DNA of 64,000 bases from Ignelater luminosus (GCA_011009095.1 VTPC01090622.1:173693-237692); one strand, 5' to 3'. Numbered from the stretch's first letter, positions 13,270-25,087 are shown. A program made the numbers and translations. The notes: a model not told the origin generated them from the sequence alone.

Positions 13270-14880
13270 TGATAATAATAGTAATAGATTTTCTGGTATC
13301 AGGATCTCTAGTAAAGTCTGAATTGGTGAACCCTTCTAGATACAAAATCTTCACATCCATATTGTAAGTTTAAAATCCATAAGGGTATCTAAAAATTCTT
13401 TTTAAGTACAATATTCATATGTTTAGTGTATAGCTTCCTGATATATTATAAGCGAATGCCTGCGTTATCATTTTCTGTAGACCCTGAAAGCAAAACATTT
13501 TGATCTGCAGGTGTTCCTACATTTTTACAATCAGACATATTGAACTTCTCGATTATTTTCTTGAGTTACAAGAGCTTTTAATTTTAACTTTTTCTTGGGT
13601 GAGATAAGAAAATCGACAGACTTTTGACTTATTAATCACACCAAAAGACATGCAAAGATCAGTTTTACAAGCTACAAATTTCAGAAGTACAGAAAGTCAG
13701 TAAATTTAGAGTTCCACTCACATAGAACCTATTTCAGGACATACAGGCTCTTATTTAATAAACTTATATTACTGACATCTATACTTAATCCTTCTGGAAT
13801 TTCTGTGCATGTTTCCTTATGTAAATTCTCAATTGATAATATTGTCTTTAATCAAATTGGTCAATTTTGGTGTCTCCTACAGTTGCTATTTCAATAAGAT
13901 TCTTACGAAAACATACCTGATAATTGACAAAAACGTTTTCTTATAATCTAGGCTTTTCTTCTGTAAACATTCTTTGCGACAAGTCTAGCTTTTCTTCTTA
14001 TAATATTACTGCTTGGCCCAGATTTAATTTTGGATACCCATTTTGAACCAGCTATACTCAGATTTTTGGGTCTGTCTATTATTTCTCATGTATTGTTCTG
14101 TTTTAGCGCAGTCAGTTCTTCATAAATGACCTTTAACTATTCTTTTCTATCTTCAGGTTTCATTACTTCTTCATAACCTTTAGGTTCTATGATTACTGCA
14201 CTCAGTCCACTCTTTACTGCAGTTTGTTCTGAATGATTTGTTTTTGCTACGTCACCTTTGCTTTTGAGTCCCATTTTGAAGTCCAGTTTCTTCTAGGATA
14301 TGGACATATGCAATAGAATCAAACACCCTGACAGCTTCAGGCCACAAACTTTTAGACAATAATTCTTGCTCATTTTTTTATTTTATTTTGGAGTATAGGG
14401 TACAATCCTTTCACAAACTATTCCTTCTTTTGTTAAAGAATTTTCAGTTTCTTCGTTAGTAAACTCTAATTTGTTGTCCGTTTCTATTGCTTTAATTTGC
14501 TTTGCGGTAGTGTTTGCTATTGTTTCCATTGTAAAAGCTTTAATTCTATTGACATTGAAGATGAAGACATGAAGATGAATAAATTTAAAGTCTGTTGCTT
14601 CTTTCTTAAATAAGAGAAGCTATCTAGGGCCATCTATGTATACCTAAAATATTCATTGACGTAGACAAGTCTGCATGAATGTATTCTCCAGGTTTCGTGG
14701 TCGCCTATTTGACAATCTTTACAGAAAAAGTCCTTAGCAGTATCAGCATTTTCACATCATTTGTTTCTTTTCAAAAAAACATTCACAATTGGTATGTTAC
14801 AGTTATCTTTAACTTTCATCGGAGCCAAACATTTTCTAGAACGTCGGTGTGTTATCAATAGATAACAGTTACGTGCACTG
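13270..14880 (-). mobile_element. Ty1/copia retrotransposon remnant (integrase and reverse transcriptase parts)
   Basis: Read on the minus strand, order and motifs are those of copia pol. The integrase part (about 14560-14390) contains KQIKAIETDNKLEFTNEE and KEGIVCERIVPYTP, the region around the second catalytic Asp and toward the Glu. Near 14350-14280 comes WPEAVRVFDSIAYVHILEE. The RT start follows at about 14150-13980 with YEELTALKQNNT, SKWVSKIKSG and KARLVAK. Further on, LLNKSLYVLKQ (about 13720) is the copia RT KSLYGLKQ motif. Many stops and frameshifts interrupt it, and gag and intact LTRs were not recognised. It is a dead fragment, antisense to the DIP gene. Confidence 0.75.
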
Positions 14881-15207
14881 TAACATACCTTACATCAATT
14901 AAACGAGAAAGAAATAAGGTTTCTTTTGAGCTGAAAGTCGACTGTTCATTACATTAAAAAACTACCAACTTTATGCTATATCTCGGATGTAAAACAGTTA
15001 ATCGTTTGGGGATAATTATCATATTCTAAGTATAAAACCCCTTTACGACTTTTTCATACTTTTCGGTATTCAGAATAAACTGATTTTAAGATTTCGGATA
15101 TGTACTCCTGATGAGTAAATTGTTTGCTCATTTAACCGACCTTGTATCTCTTACGGTTTAAAATATCCTAATGCAGGCCATCTCCCATCTCCCATCTAAT
15201 ACTCTAT

Positions 15208-15268
15208 ATAGTAGAATCTACTCATTTTATAATAAAAAAGCTTGGATGACAAAAGTTAAGAACACATA
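15208..15268. repeat. Second copy of a ~60-bp dispersed segment (first copy 10374-10432)
   Basis: ATAGTAGAATCTACT followed by TTGGATGACAAA and TTAAGAAC occurs in both places with scattered mismatches and small indels. The two copies flank the non-LTR and copia remnants at a distance of about 4.8 kb and have the same orientation. I do not know the family. A worn LTR-like or MITE-like origin is possible. Confidence 0.55.
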
Positions 15269-15682
15269 TTTATTTTATTTACTTGACAGTAACTAAGAAG
15301 AATATATAAAAACAAACTTTTTTATTTATATCTTTCTAAATCGTCTTTTCCCTTTTGAACTTTGCTCCCTCTTTTCTTCTGAATCGTTCTTCAGTTTTTC
15401 CTGCACTTGATATTTTCTTTCGTTCAGGGATAATTTAAGGAAAAATCAGAACTGAACAAATGTAAAATATTTACGATTCCTATGGGTAGAGAATATCTCA
15501 TCCGGAATTTTGTTTTCAAACCTAATACATACATGATTCATGCATCCGTCCCTGAGTATACCCGTTATTTTATTAAGTATATATATATCTTAAATAATAT
15601 TCAATCCTGCCATGATCTGGGGCAAGCGTTTTGTATTTCATTTTAATAAGAAGAAGTGTTGAAAATATAATATTTTAGAATA

Positions 15683-15798
15683 TTTTAATTTATTGACAAG
15701 TTCATGCAAGCAAGACTTAAAAAATAAACAACTTGCTTTTTAGTCGCTAAGCTCTTTTAATAATTAGTTACATAAATAACAACAATTATAATAATAAT
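15683..15798. repeat. Repeat shared with 21401-21492; possible LTR edge of the gypsy remnant
   Basis: TTTATTGACAAG, TTTTTAGT(C/T)GCTAA, and TTACATAAATAACA followed by ATTATAATAAT occur in the same order here and at 21401-21492. The left copy lies just beyond the C-terminal end of the gypsy integrase frame. That is where the 3' LTR of a minus-strand element would be expected. Confidence 0.5.
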
Positions 15799-15839
15799 TC
15801 TGAAATCTTATCGTCATTTAAAACATTTTTGTTGTTTAA

Positions 15840-16740
15840 GTTTGACAAAACAAGAATAACATTTTCTACATTGTTTTTAGCAGAAGTGTGTGTGTCTTGA
15901 CCAGCATCTAACAAATAATCATAATTATGAATATTATCTGAATACAACCCGGGCATATTGGTCTTCCTTAAAATCTTTCCATAACTTTTTGGATCATAAA
16001 CTTAAACAGAATCTCCTGTTTGCAGTTTTGGTAAATCGTGAACGTTATATTTTTTATTATAATCTTTTTCTTGTTTTCTCTTCTCTTTTTTAGTTAGAAT
16101 TGACACAAACCACATTTTAGAAAAACGGGCATCTAATCCTTTTAAAATCCTGTAAAATCTGTTGTATAATTTCTTTGTTATTATCTTTTGCTAATTTAAA
16201 CTATTAGGTATCACATTACAAAATTTGAGGAAAAAACTGATTTCTTTTTGAATATGCAATATCATTATCTAGCACCAAATCATTCAATTGAATCTCTAGC
16301 ATTAATCGTCCCTTCTAGTTTGCTGGGAAATAAAAGTAAGAAATTTTTTGTTTATCTGGAAAGTAACACTTCAGCTAGAGAAGAACTATTCTTTAAAAGA
16401 GTCATTTTGTACCCAAGAAGTGCTAATTGAAGATTCTTATGATCATCACCATTTTTCTTTATGAAATATCGCAATTTTCACAACCGCTTTTATTGCACCA
16501 TTTGATTAGAAAAATAAGGACTGGGGATTACATGAAAAAAATCCATTTTTTAAATTGAAATTAGTAAATTTACCACGAAACAGTGGATCCTTGCCGGTTC
16601 TAGTAATATCAGGTATTCCAAATTTTGCTATTAATGTTAATAGATTTACAATAATTTTAATTGTTCATAAGTCTTTAAAGAGAAAAACCTTAAGAAACTT
16701 AGGAACGCTGTCCCAGGCCAAGCTCGTTCTAATATGAATT
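15840..16740 (-). pseudogene. Ty3/gypsy integrase, decayed
   Basis: On the minus strand from about 16700, FGIPDITRTGKDPLFRGKF aligns by eye with the gypsy integrase segment that normally holds the second catalytic Asp before N-G. Here that segment is mutated to TRTGKDP, so the catalytic residue is lost. NPQS..SNGAIKAVVKIA follows, matching the usual PQSNG(E)xER region. Near 16060-15900 the C-terminal tail reads KRKQEKDYNKKYNVHDLPKL then QTGDSV and VYDPKSYGK, the typical LxxGDxV motif. Stops interrupt all parts. This is a dead copy of pol. Confidence 0.7.
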
Positions 16741-16929
16741 AATTTACATAAGAATCTTCAATCCCACACAGAGGTACATTGTGGTCATGTATGACTTCTG
16801 CTTGAATCTAGCTTTTACTTCACCGTTTGACACGTCGTAGGCTACAATAATCCTTTGTATAAACAGTGTTGGTTGTTCTATCCTTCTTTCTTCAATTTCC
16901 GTCCTAATACAGTAGCGCTTAATCAAGCC

Positions 16930-17534
16930 GTGGTTTGAGTACTGAGTTTGTCCTGCGCAAAATTTTGTAACGCGCAGTAGGTAGTGTGAATGAATTAGAC
17001 CATGACAGGGTAAACATCTTCGTGTACCCGTGACAAGGGTTTCGCCTAAATAAAATCACACTACAAATTTATCTTTCGTGTTGCATCGAGCATTTTATAG
17101 GAATGCCATTGAATTGGTTCTTTGAGTTCAAATTACGCTTGGCTTTAGCAGATGTATAAGAGTTTTTGTGAGTGTTTGGATATGAAAATTTCTTTTAATT
17201 ATCGTTTTGTGGGTTAATAAGACATTAAGCGTATTTTTGTTTAGTGAAGTGCTAGGATCGTAAACATTGCGCTCATCCCCCTTGGTTTCAGTTTCGAAGA
17301 GTTATCAAATTGTAGCAATATTTCGGCGACATCAAATTTTATATTAATAAAACAACCATCGTTTGGTGATTATCCTGTCTCAAGGATTTATTTGATAATA
17401 ATGGACATTTATTAATTTTATGAAGTTAAATGCTAATGCGTATACCGACATTTTGGTGCTTAAACGGTGTCTCGTGCGTGAATAAAGTATTTTTCCTAGT
17501 GTGCGTTGTTTATATTTAAACTTAAGTATTTTAC
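16930..17534. other. Unassigned sequence between the gypsy RT and integrase fragments
   Basis: This should correspond to RNase H and the integrase N-terminus if the element were collinear, but I could not recognise either. A minus-strand frame at 16926-16744 encodes a 60-residue peptide (FIQRIIVAYDVSNGEVKARF inside it) that I cannot assign. Confidence 0.4.
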
Positions 17535-17745
17535 AAAAGTGACTTGAAAGATGCATTTAGCTTAATGAAGTGTAATTCCCTCAGCATGTAAACGTGTTAA
17601 TATACGAAGTATATCCTCATGTTCCTGATTTATCTTAGCAAAGATCAACAAATCGTCGATATGTATTAATACACCTTTTATATCTTTTATTAATTTTGCA
17701 TATCTTACTCTAAAACAACAAGTGTTAAGAGCCAATGTTAAAGTG
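17535..17745 (-). pseudogene. Ty3/gypsy reverse transcriptase fragment
   Basis: Minus-strand translation gives GVLIHIDDLLIFAKINQEHE, then LTRLHAEGITLH, a stop, and AKCIFQVTFVKYL. IDDLLIF is the catalytic YxDD-type motif of gypsy RT, and the KCxF...FVKYL block is the usual downstream thumb-proximal sequence. It lies about 0.8-1 kb upstream (in element orientation) of the integrase at 15840-16740, as expected for one pol gene with deletions. Both probably belong to one element. Confidence 0.7.
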
Positions 17746-19700
17746 AATATTGTTAGGTACCCATGTTTAATAATAATAAAAGTATAAAATAATTAATGAT
17801 ATTTATTAAGGATTTATAAATAGGTTAACAAAAGTAAACGAGCTATCACAACTGTTACCGAACCGTAAACAACTGAACTGATATCATGTAAAATAATGAT
17901 AAGCTTTTTATATTACTAGTACAAACAAAGAAAAAGATAATAACGACGTTCTAAAAACTTCCAGGAGAGATTTTGTGATAGGTTCTTTAAGAGGAATTAG
18001 ACGAAAGCAAGATTCTTTACCCTTAGAATAGATGTTCAAAGAAGTATTGCAGGTATTTTAAAAACGATTACTTAATCGATAAAAACGATATTCTAATTAA
18101 TTGAAGAAGAATTTCAAGAATGTTTGAAAGCGTGGGACACTACATAAGTATACATGTATCTACCAATTGATAAAAGATGTCAAAGAGTAAAAACCCAATT
18201 GATAAAAACCTGGATAGTCATCCAACTTAAAAAAACAATTGAATCAACTATTTGAGATAAAGTAACTACAGTTTAAGTTATTCGGAAATTATTACGGCAT
18301 AACCGAAAAAAGTGGCCTTATGCCTGTGCAGACTAAAAGAGAGTTGTGCTAGCAACAGCTCAAACATCAGAGAAGGGGAGTTCACAAAATAACCTAACAT
18401 AAATAGGATTAGGATTCAATGATATAATAACAAAAAACCTCACTTATAGCTTAAAGCTGTCAAAAATTCGCTGGTGTGGCCCAATATTAGAAAACACTCT
18501 GTATATAATTATGTATTGGTAAAACACTCTTGTAGTAATAAATACTCTTTGACTTTGACTTAAGATCTTATTATATTATATAAAAAGCTAAATATTTACT
18601 TATCAATTATTAAATTTGCCACAATCTCAATAGTACAGTTAAACCATGTAACGTGCAACAACAAACGAAGAGATCTCATATATCGAGATTTTTAATAATC
18701 AACTTATAAAATTTTATTGTCTAATTTTACAATAATAAAACGCCATAATCTATTATTTGCAATGTATACGTTAAAAGAAAACAAAAGAAGCCATAGTCTT
18801 TTATTTAACAACAACAAATTTAGTTCATTAACAAATAAGGCCCTAATTTCAGCTTTAATTACGGGTACCTTTTACTGTAAAATTCACATTCTAAAACTAT
18901 TTTATTCCACAAAAATATAATACAAATAAAACCATTAAACTAAATATACCCTACAATAATAAATAGTTCATTCAGCATGTCAACAGAAGAAGAATTTTCT
19001 CGTAAATTCACCTAACGTGAACGGCGATCGGAGTGATCAGTGACCCCTGCACGTATTTTTTTCACAAAGCTACGCAAAGAACTACTTTTATTCTTTCGCA
19101 AAAAACTGTCTCAGTGCAAAACAAACTAGCTTCGCCAGCAGGTTTTGAAATGAAAATTACATCTCGCACTTTAGAATGTATTGAGATGAAATGTTAAAGT
19201 TGGTTTCTTTGTAGAAGATTAATGATAGTTCTTAAACAATGTTTAACTGAAACTGTTTAATTTTTTCAAATTAGATCTACTGGCGTCTCCGGAGTTTTTT
19301 GAGATTGGAAAGATGTTAATTGAAACAAGTTTTACTTAAATTGTAGGAGTTGAGTCCTTGGGATTGGAGATTGAAGTTAAGAAATAATTGGTTGGAGTCT
19401 GTGATATAATGATAAACTGTGAAAATAATTAAATTTGGTTTTGATAATTGGTGACCCCAAAATTTGGTGAAATGATTGATGTTTTCACTTCTTTTTCCGT
19501 CATGAAGCCTGAAATAGAATTTATAAAATTGATTAAAGTTTGGTGTAGCTTCTTGTTTTATAGTTGGACTCTCTATTGACCGATTGATTGGAAATTGTAT
19601 TACTTGTAGACCCATTGTGTGTTGCTTCTTCCATGTTTCTTCTTATACTTTATCTTTTCTTTCTTGAACGTATGTGAGCTCCGAACTCTGCAAAAAGGCA
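17746..19700. other. Intron sequence, no gene recognised
   Basis: AT-rich with scattered short frames. A TTGGTGACCCC motif near 19450 and AGTGACCCCTG near 19039 recall the sequence beside LTRs in some gypsy-like elements, but no adjoining LTR or gag could be shown. Confidence 0.45.
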
Positions 19701-19739
19701 TAAATCCTTTACAAATTTAGCTGGGCTCTGCTCCAATGT

Positions 19740-20090
19740 GAGCTCTTTACTTCCTTGTCTTTCAGCGGACTTGTAGCTGCTTTGTCCTTCAGCGGACTTC
19801 TACTGCTTTGTCCTTCAGCGGACTTATAACTGTCTTGTCCTTCAGCGGACGTTACTTCTAGTACAGCTTCTGATGAGCTACCTTGTTGCTTACTTGTGGC
19901 CTAGCTCCTGGTGAGCGGCACTGTTGCTACAGGTTCTATAAACTGCCTTGTGTGTGCACCCGCTTCGTGTGGTAAGTGTTAAGTAGATCCGGCTTTAGAC
20001 CTGGTGCAGCTTCTGGTGAACTGCTTCGTATAGCAAGTACTAAGTATTTTGCTTGTGGCCCAGCTCCTGGTGAGCGGCACTGTTGTGCGA
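19740..20090. repeat. Degenerate short tandem repeats in a GC-richer block
   Basis: TTGTC(C/T)TTCAGCGGAC occurs four times at about 24-27 bp spacing between 19755 and 19850. GCTCCTGGTGAGCGGCACTG occurs at about 19904 and again at about 20062, with weaker relatives (TTCTGATGAGCTACC, TTCTGGTGAACTGC) between. The block to about 20780 is distinctly less AT-rich than its surroundings. Frames open across it on both strands as a consequence of composition, and I recognise no protein. Confidence 0.7.
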
Positions 20091-20780
20091 TTACTTCTTT
20101 CCCCGAGCAGTCCTCGCTCGAGGTTGAGGGTATTCGTAGCTTTTGTTTCTTCTGTGGCAAGGTTGCGAGGCATAAATCCTCGGCCTCACTGGGATGACTT
20201 GACACAGCTACGAAAAGGCACTTTGTAGCGCACGAGATTGCTGCATTGTGTTGATCCCACAAGCGGCCATGTCCTTCATCTTGTTGGTGTTTGAAGACGA
20301 TCGGCCTAAACTTCTTTGCATCTGTTGGTGGTTGTGGAACTTCTTATCTTCTGCCCTTGTAGGTTGCATTGTAGATATAGGCTCGGCAGAAGATTGTCCC
20401 AATGATGTTACTGGTTACTGATGCGAAGAGCTGTTGGGGGAAGAAAATGCGCTAGCATCTTCCCCTTTCTTCGAATTTTGAACATTTTCTCCATGCTGTC
20501 CCGTGTGCAAGATGTAGTTGGTCGATGTAGTTCCTGTGGAGTCCATAGTTGTTGGTTCTCCCTTGGAAGACCGTGACGGACCATCCCCAAGAGAATGGAT
20601 CGAAGGTTCATGGACAGACTTGCAGCGGTAGTGGACGGCATCTCCACGCTGGTGGAACTCGAAGGACCATGAACAGACTTGCAGACGTAAGCGGCAAGTT
20701 GTTGTGTTGAGGATGGCTCCTTAGGGCTAACCTCGTTGTATGTATGTATAGCCTGGTCCGCAGTCTCACGAACCAATTAT
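20091..20780. other. GC-richer block of unknown origin next to the tandem repeats
   Basis: The longest frame is on the minus strand at 20776-20408 (122 residues, rich in Ser, Thr and Pro), with no recognised domain. Composition differs sharply from the flanking intron. It could be the gag or leader region of a degenerate LTR element (the gypsy pol remnant lies to the left on the same strand), or an unrelated insertion. Confidence 0.35.
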
Positions 20781-21400
20781 GCTCATTTGAAAGACTTGAG
20801 AGCAGCTAGTACATTTGTAGATTGGATAAACCAATTAATTGATAATACTATTTGGAATTTGAAGAAAATAATTTGTTTAATCTAAGAGTAAGCAATGCAT
20901 TTTAATGCTCAGTTTTACAAAACTATTAACAAGCGTTTATTCCTGCCAGTCGAGATTTTAAAAGAAAATGTTTACTGAATGTCAGTTCTTCAATTTCGAA
21001 ATATTTGGTACTCTTGAAAATCACTAATGATCAATGAACCTTTTAAAACTAGATAAGATGGTGCCGCCCTATTTACAATCCCAACCTTGAGTTGAACGAA
21101 ATTATGATTAGAATAATTTAAATTAAGTGTAACTTAACCCATCTTACGGTAAGCTTGCCTGTGACAGCGTTTCTAGTCGACATAATTCAAGTTCACAAAA
21201 ATTGAATTTTCCTAATTGGAAATATGCACCACCTTGTATGTTTCTGACACATTTTGAAATTGCAACAGTATCTTCTCGCTCTTTTTTTATAAGATAATAA
21301 TAATTAATAATATACTGATTTTCTTATTGTCTCATTTTTCGAATTCAGATTTAATTAAATAGCGTTCGAGACGTTTTCTCCATTATGATGTTTTATAATT

Positions 21401-21492
21401 CTTTATTTTATTGACAAGGTAAACTTAACTTGTTTTTTAGTTGCTAATCTCTCCTAACAATTAATTACATAAATAACAATTATAATAATCAA
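21401..21492. repeat. Second copy of the repeat at 15683-15798
   Basis: Same order of blocks as the left copy: TTTATTGACAAGG, TTTTTTAGTTGCTAA, TTACATAAATAACA, ATTATAATAAT. Spacing between copies is about 5.7 kb, a reasonable size for a gypsy element, so this could be the matching 5' LTR edge. Divergence is substantial. Confidence 0.5.
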
Positions 21493-22738
21493 CTAATGTA
21501 ACAGAAAGGAAAGGAGTACGCTTTTGAATTTGGCGTGGGGCACCAGAAAAGTGATATAGCGGAGAAGATTTTAATTGTCTTAAGTTTTATGTTAACACAC
21601 TGCTGTGTGAATTCATCAAAAGCCGATTAGTAACTTTGGCTTTTGTGGGTTTTCCTATTAAAGTGTATAGTGAATGTAGCTAACTCAGTCTTCTTGAGAA
21701 AATTCACCACGACCTCTAGAAAAGTCTCAAGTTAGTTGTATTAAAGCTGATTTCTCGTAGCTGGTCTCAATCACTCGATAGTTTAATGTTAGATTAAGAG
21801 ATAGTTCCACCCCAAAAGTCTATGGTGTGCAGAATTTATGGAAAAGTTTCATGTCTACTGAAGCACCTACAATGGTTTTATAGGTTTATAATATCGCAAC
21901 TTGATCTAGAATAAATATGATAAGCTTCGGGTAAAAAACATCGAAAAGCTCGAATTTATCTCTTTAGATCAAAGATAGGATTTTTAATAAAATAACATTT
22001 ACAGAGTTTATGGAGCATAAAGAATTCTCAGTAGTTGCTCTCGACTGTGCCAAGTAGCACCGAACAGTTGTAATAGATGATAAATAATTATAATTGATTT
22101 CTGTATCGATGTCTGTTTAAATAGGATAGTGGTGTAGTATCAGCCACCTGTGGAAACTGTTTTTAATATACTATGAACTTACATTATAAAGAAACAATTA
22201 ATTCTTAGATTATTATTTGTCTAAAGCAATCATGATTGGAAATTAATGAATTAAGTTTACAGAAAGTAAATAAAGAGGAAGCTACCCTTGAGGTTTCTTT
22301 AGATATTTTGTATTTCTTTTTTGTTTAATTAAAATCACTTACTTCACCCTATTGTCATCTTAGAATATTCGTTCGCATTAAATGACTACCTAATGATTTA
22401 AATTAAGTTTCTTAAAGGTAAGATGCCGAATTATTGTAATATTAAAGTTCTAAAGATAAACTTCGTTATAATTAGCTATTAAAGAACAGCGCTCCTGTAG
22501 CTTGAGACGTTTACAGAACATAGTTAAAAGACATACAAAATTGTTTTAAATTAAAAAAATATAAAATACAAAACAAATTAGATACGCCTGACATATAAAC
22601 TACAATAAACCGCTATCCTGTTTTAACATCTAGATACATAATCTTCACAAGGACATTGTTTAGATTTTAATGAATTTAACAAAGCCGTTAGTGAATATTC
22701 ATACCAGTGGATCAGTTGCTAGCATCACGAAAGTAAGG

Positions 22739-23472
22739 ATGAAAGAAATAATTCTGTTAAAAACAATTATTCTTTTGTCTTCAATTTCGGAAGTTTTGAC
22801 GGTAAATACAATTTGTATAATATATAATTATTAATAACAAACTAATTTTTTGCTATAAACTTATTTCAGTATCATCAGAGCGATTATCGGGTTATATCCG
22901 AATGGTATGAATTTATTCCAAACGTCAAGTACCTCCAAAACTTTAAATATATTAATTTCAAATACAATCGTACTTTTCATGCCCTTAATGCTTCAGCGTA
23001 CTTAAAAATAAATGTTGGTAATAATGTGGCTGTAAGTATATCCTGTCACTAAAAAGAAAATTAATTTTTCATATAATATAAATTACAGTTTTCAACACAG
23101 GCTTATAAGTTTTCCAGCAATGAATATCGCTTGTTTCCTTTACAATTTGATGCAAATTTATGTGTCTGTTTGAAAGAAGATACTTTTGGGTTACAGAATG
23201 TGTATAATTGTGGTAATGCACCACGTTGTCCAATAGTTAAAGTGAGTAAATTATAATAAACAAGATTTAAGAAGAAATATAGAATTCTATTTTATTTTTA
23301 GGGAAATTATAGTATGTGTAACTGGCAACCGGACTATAACAAATTTCCCCCATATATGCCAACCGGACGATACCGTTTAGATCTTAATTTTACGTATTTT
23401 GGAGATATGATTTGTTTAGCTAAGTGGCAACTTGAAATAACACGAGATATTGTTAAATTCCCTAAAAACTAA
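22739..23472 (+). CDS. DUF1091-family secreted protein, four exons, nested in the DIP intron
   Basis: Exons are 22739-22801, 22870-23031, 23089-23241 and 23302-23472. The introns of 68, 57 and 60 bp all begin GT, end AG and are phase 0. The 182-residue product starts with a short hydrophobic signal peptide (IILLKTIILLSSI). Exon 3 has the family block AYKFSSNEYRLFPLQFDANL followed by CVC. The end of exon 3 and start of exon 4 give the hallmark CPIVKGNY, then FPPYMPTGRYRLDLNF. Cysteines are at residues 100, 102, 116, 122, 132 and 164. N-glycosylation sequons are at N54, N61, N128 and N155. Length and layout fit DUF1091, an insect family of small secreted proteins that I recall as including the CheA/CheB-type proteins and as having an MD-2/GM2-activator-like lipid-binding fold. 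Ligand and tissue cannot be told from sequence. All frames are open and splice sites intact, so it looks functional. Confidence 0.88.
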
Positions 23473-23577
23473 TTATGGCCAAAACGTTTATAAAAATTTC
23501 AAATAACATACTAAATTCTTCTAATATTAGAAATGTAAAATTAGAGGTGGAGGTAAAAAATTGTGTTAATTGGTTTG

Positions 23578-23583
23578 AATAAA
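23578..23583 (+). terminator. Candidate polyadenylation signal of the DUF1091 gene
   Basis: AATAAA lies 106 bp after the stop codon, followed by GTGTGTTAACTGTT, a plausible GT-rich downstream element. In DNA this AT-rich the hexamer occurs often by chance, but position and context fit. Confidence 0.5.
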
Positions 23584-24335
23584 ATATATGCAGTGTGTGT
23601 TAACTGTTAATTAAATATAATATAATGTAACTGTGTGAGTTTTAAATATAATGCTTGAAAGTTAAAAGTTTTATACCGTTTACCTTGGGCAGTTATGTCA
23701 TCCATGATGAAATTCCAAATTAAACTAAAACAGTGCAGGTTAAACATAAAAGTTATGTTGTCAGCACTATGCAATGTTGCCAGATATTTTATTTTTGATT
23801 GATAGCTTCTGTCGCTATTTATCTGTAATCGTTTGTTATTGTAAATTTTCAAAACTTGTTACACGTTTTTATGACTTATCAAGAAACACAAGAGCCATAA
23901 AGTGTCTTTTGATTCATCCATAATTACCCATTTATGAATGTGCGTTGCAGATGGATAGTTCACGCAAAGTTTAATTGTTAATTATGTTGAACGCAATTCA
24001 TGTATTTGACATAAAAAAGTAATCAAATATCAGTAGGACAGAAGATTATATCCGCGATGAGTTTTACATTATTTTGAAGTCAATTAGTGTTTATTTATCT
24101 TTTTAGTTTTCTTCTTTTCTTCGAAGTTAATGTGTTTTTGTTTATAATTTCAGTAGTGTTAATCACATATATAACTAGAAACTTATTGCAAACTGATAAT
24201 TTAATAATTTTTTAAGCAATTTTCAATAACCACATGTATTTCAGTGATTAAATTATAAAATCACATACAAAATGGCTTGAGCAGAGATAAGGAGATTAAA
24301 AATACAATAAAATACTAAAGATAGTCAATACTGTC
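23584..24335. other. Spacer between the DUF1091 gene and the BEL element; nothing recognised
   Basis: AT-rich sequence with no repeated segment or coding frame that I can support. Confidence 0.6.
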
Positions 24336-24548
24336 TGTTGATTTATTTAACGTGATTTTGTAAATTTGCTTTGTTTATCGAGTACCAAGAAGAAATTCGT
24401 TGCTTTTATTCGTTTTTGCAATATGTCATACTATTTTTATTTCGTTCTGTCAATAACTACAATAACAAAAAAATGGATATCTTGGTTTTTAAACAAATGG
24501 AAAATAAATACAGCATTAACTGATCAATGACTACAAATTCAACTAACA
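24336..24548 (-). repeat. BEL element 3' LTR (left in window)
   Basis: 213 bp, TGTT...AACA, preceded by the target duplication copy CTGTC. Nearly identical to the LTR at 30306-30518. The inner edge adjoins a C-run on the + strand, the polypurine tract in element orientation. Confidence 0.93.
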
Positions 24549-24567
24549 TTAACATAGACCCCCCTGT
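24549..24567 (-). other. BEL polypurine tract region
   Basis: In element orientation the sequence ACAGGGGGGTCTATGTTAA directly precedes the 3' LTR. A G-rich run at this position is the expected primer site for plus-strand DNA synthesis. Confidence 0.6.
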
Positions 24568-24614
24568 TGAAGGGTTGGCTTCAATGTAGATAAAAGCACT
24601 TGTCACATTTAGTG

Positions 24615-25019
24615 TCACTTATCACTTATTTGCACTTTTTCGGTAGGAAGCAAGCACGCCTTGGATAAGCCACGCTTAGTAACACCCGTCTTTGTTCTCA
24701 CGCTGACGACACGAACTACACCGTCTTTCCCAGGATGTATTGCGGTAATGCGTCCGAGTCGCCAGTGCATTGGAGGGATGTTGTCTTCCTTAAGCAAAAC
24801 AATGGCTCCAATAGTTAAGTCAGCATTATGACTGAACTGCCATTTAGTTCGTTGTTGCAAATTGTGTAAATAATCAAAGGACCATTTTGCCCAAAATTGT
24901 TGTCTCAAATACTGCAAATGTTGGTAGCGGTTTCTGAAGTTAACTTTGGAATCCAACAGGTTGCGTTCAGGAATGGCAGTTAGTTGATGCCCAATGAGGA
25001 AGTGCGCGGGGGTTAGCAC
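24615..25019 (-). pseudogene. BEL integrase C-terminal part
   Basis: The 134-residue frame begins LTPAHFLIGHQLTAIPERNL, the BEL/Pao segment that follows the integrase catalytic core. It continues through a basic KWQFSHNADLTIGAIVLLKE block and ends with GRITAIHPGKDGVVRVVSV, the usual C-terminal domain motif (GRI...HPGxDGxxRVV). Its reading frame differs from the preceding integrase core piece, so a frameshift lies between 25020 and 25087. Confidence 0.85.
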
Positions 25020-25087
25020 AGCTGTGTCGTTCGGGTCATTGGATAGAGGGATGAGCGGACGGGAGTTTAAAATTGCCTCAATTTGAT

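Noticed and set aside
19936..20262. 108-residue minus-strand frame with Ser/Pro/Ala-rich composition
   Set aside because: It crosses the degenerate tandem repeats and resembles no known protein. Competing frames are open on the other strand.
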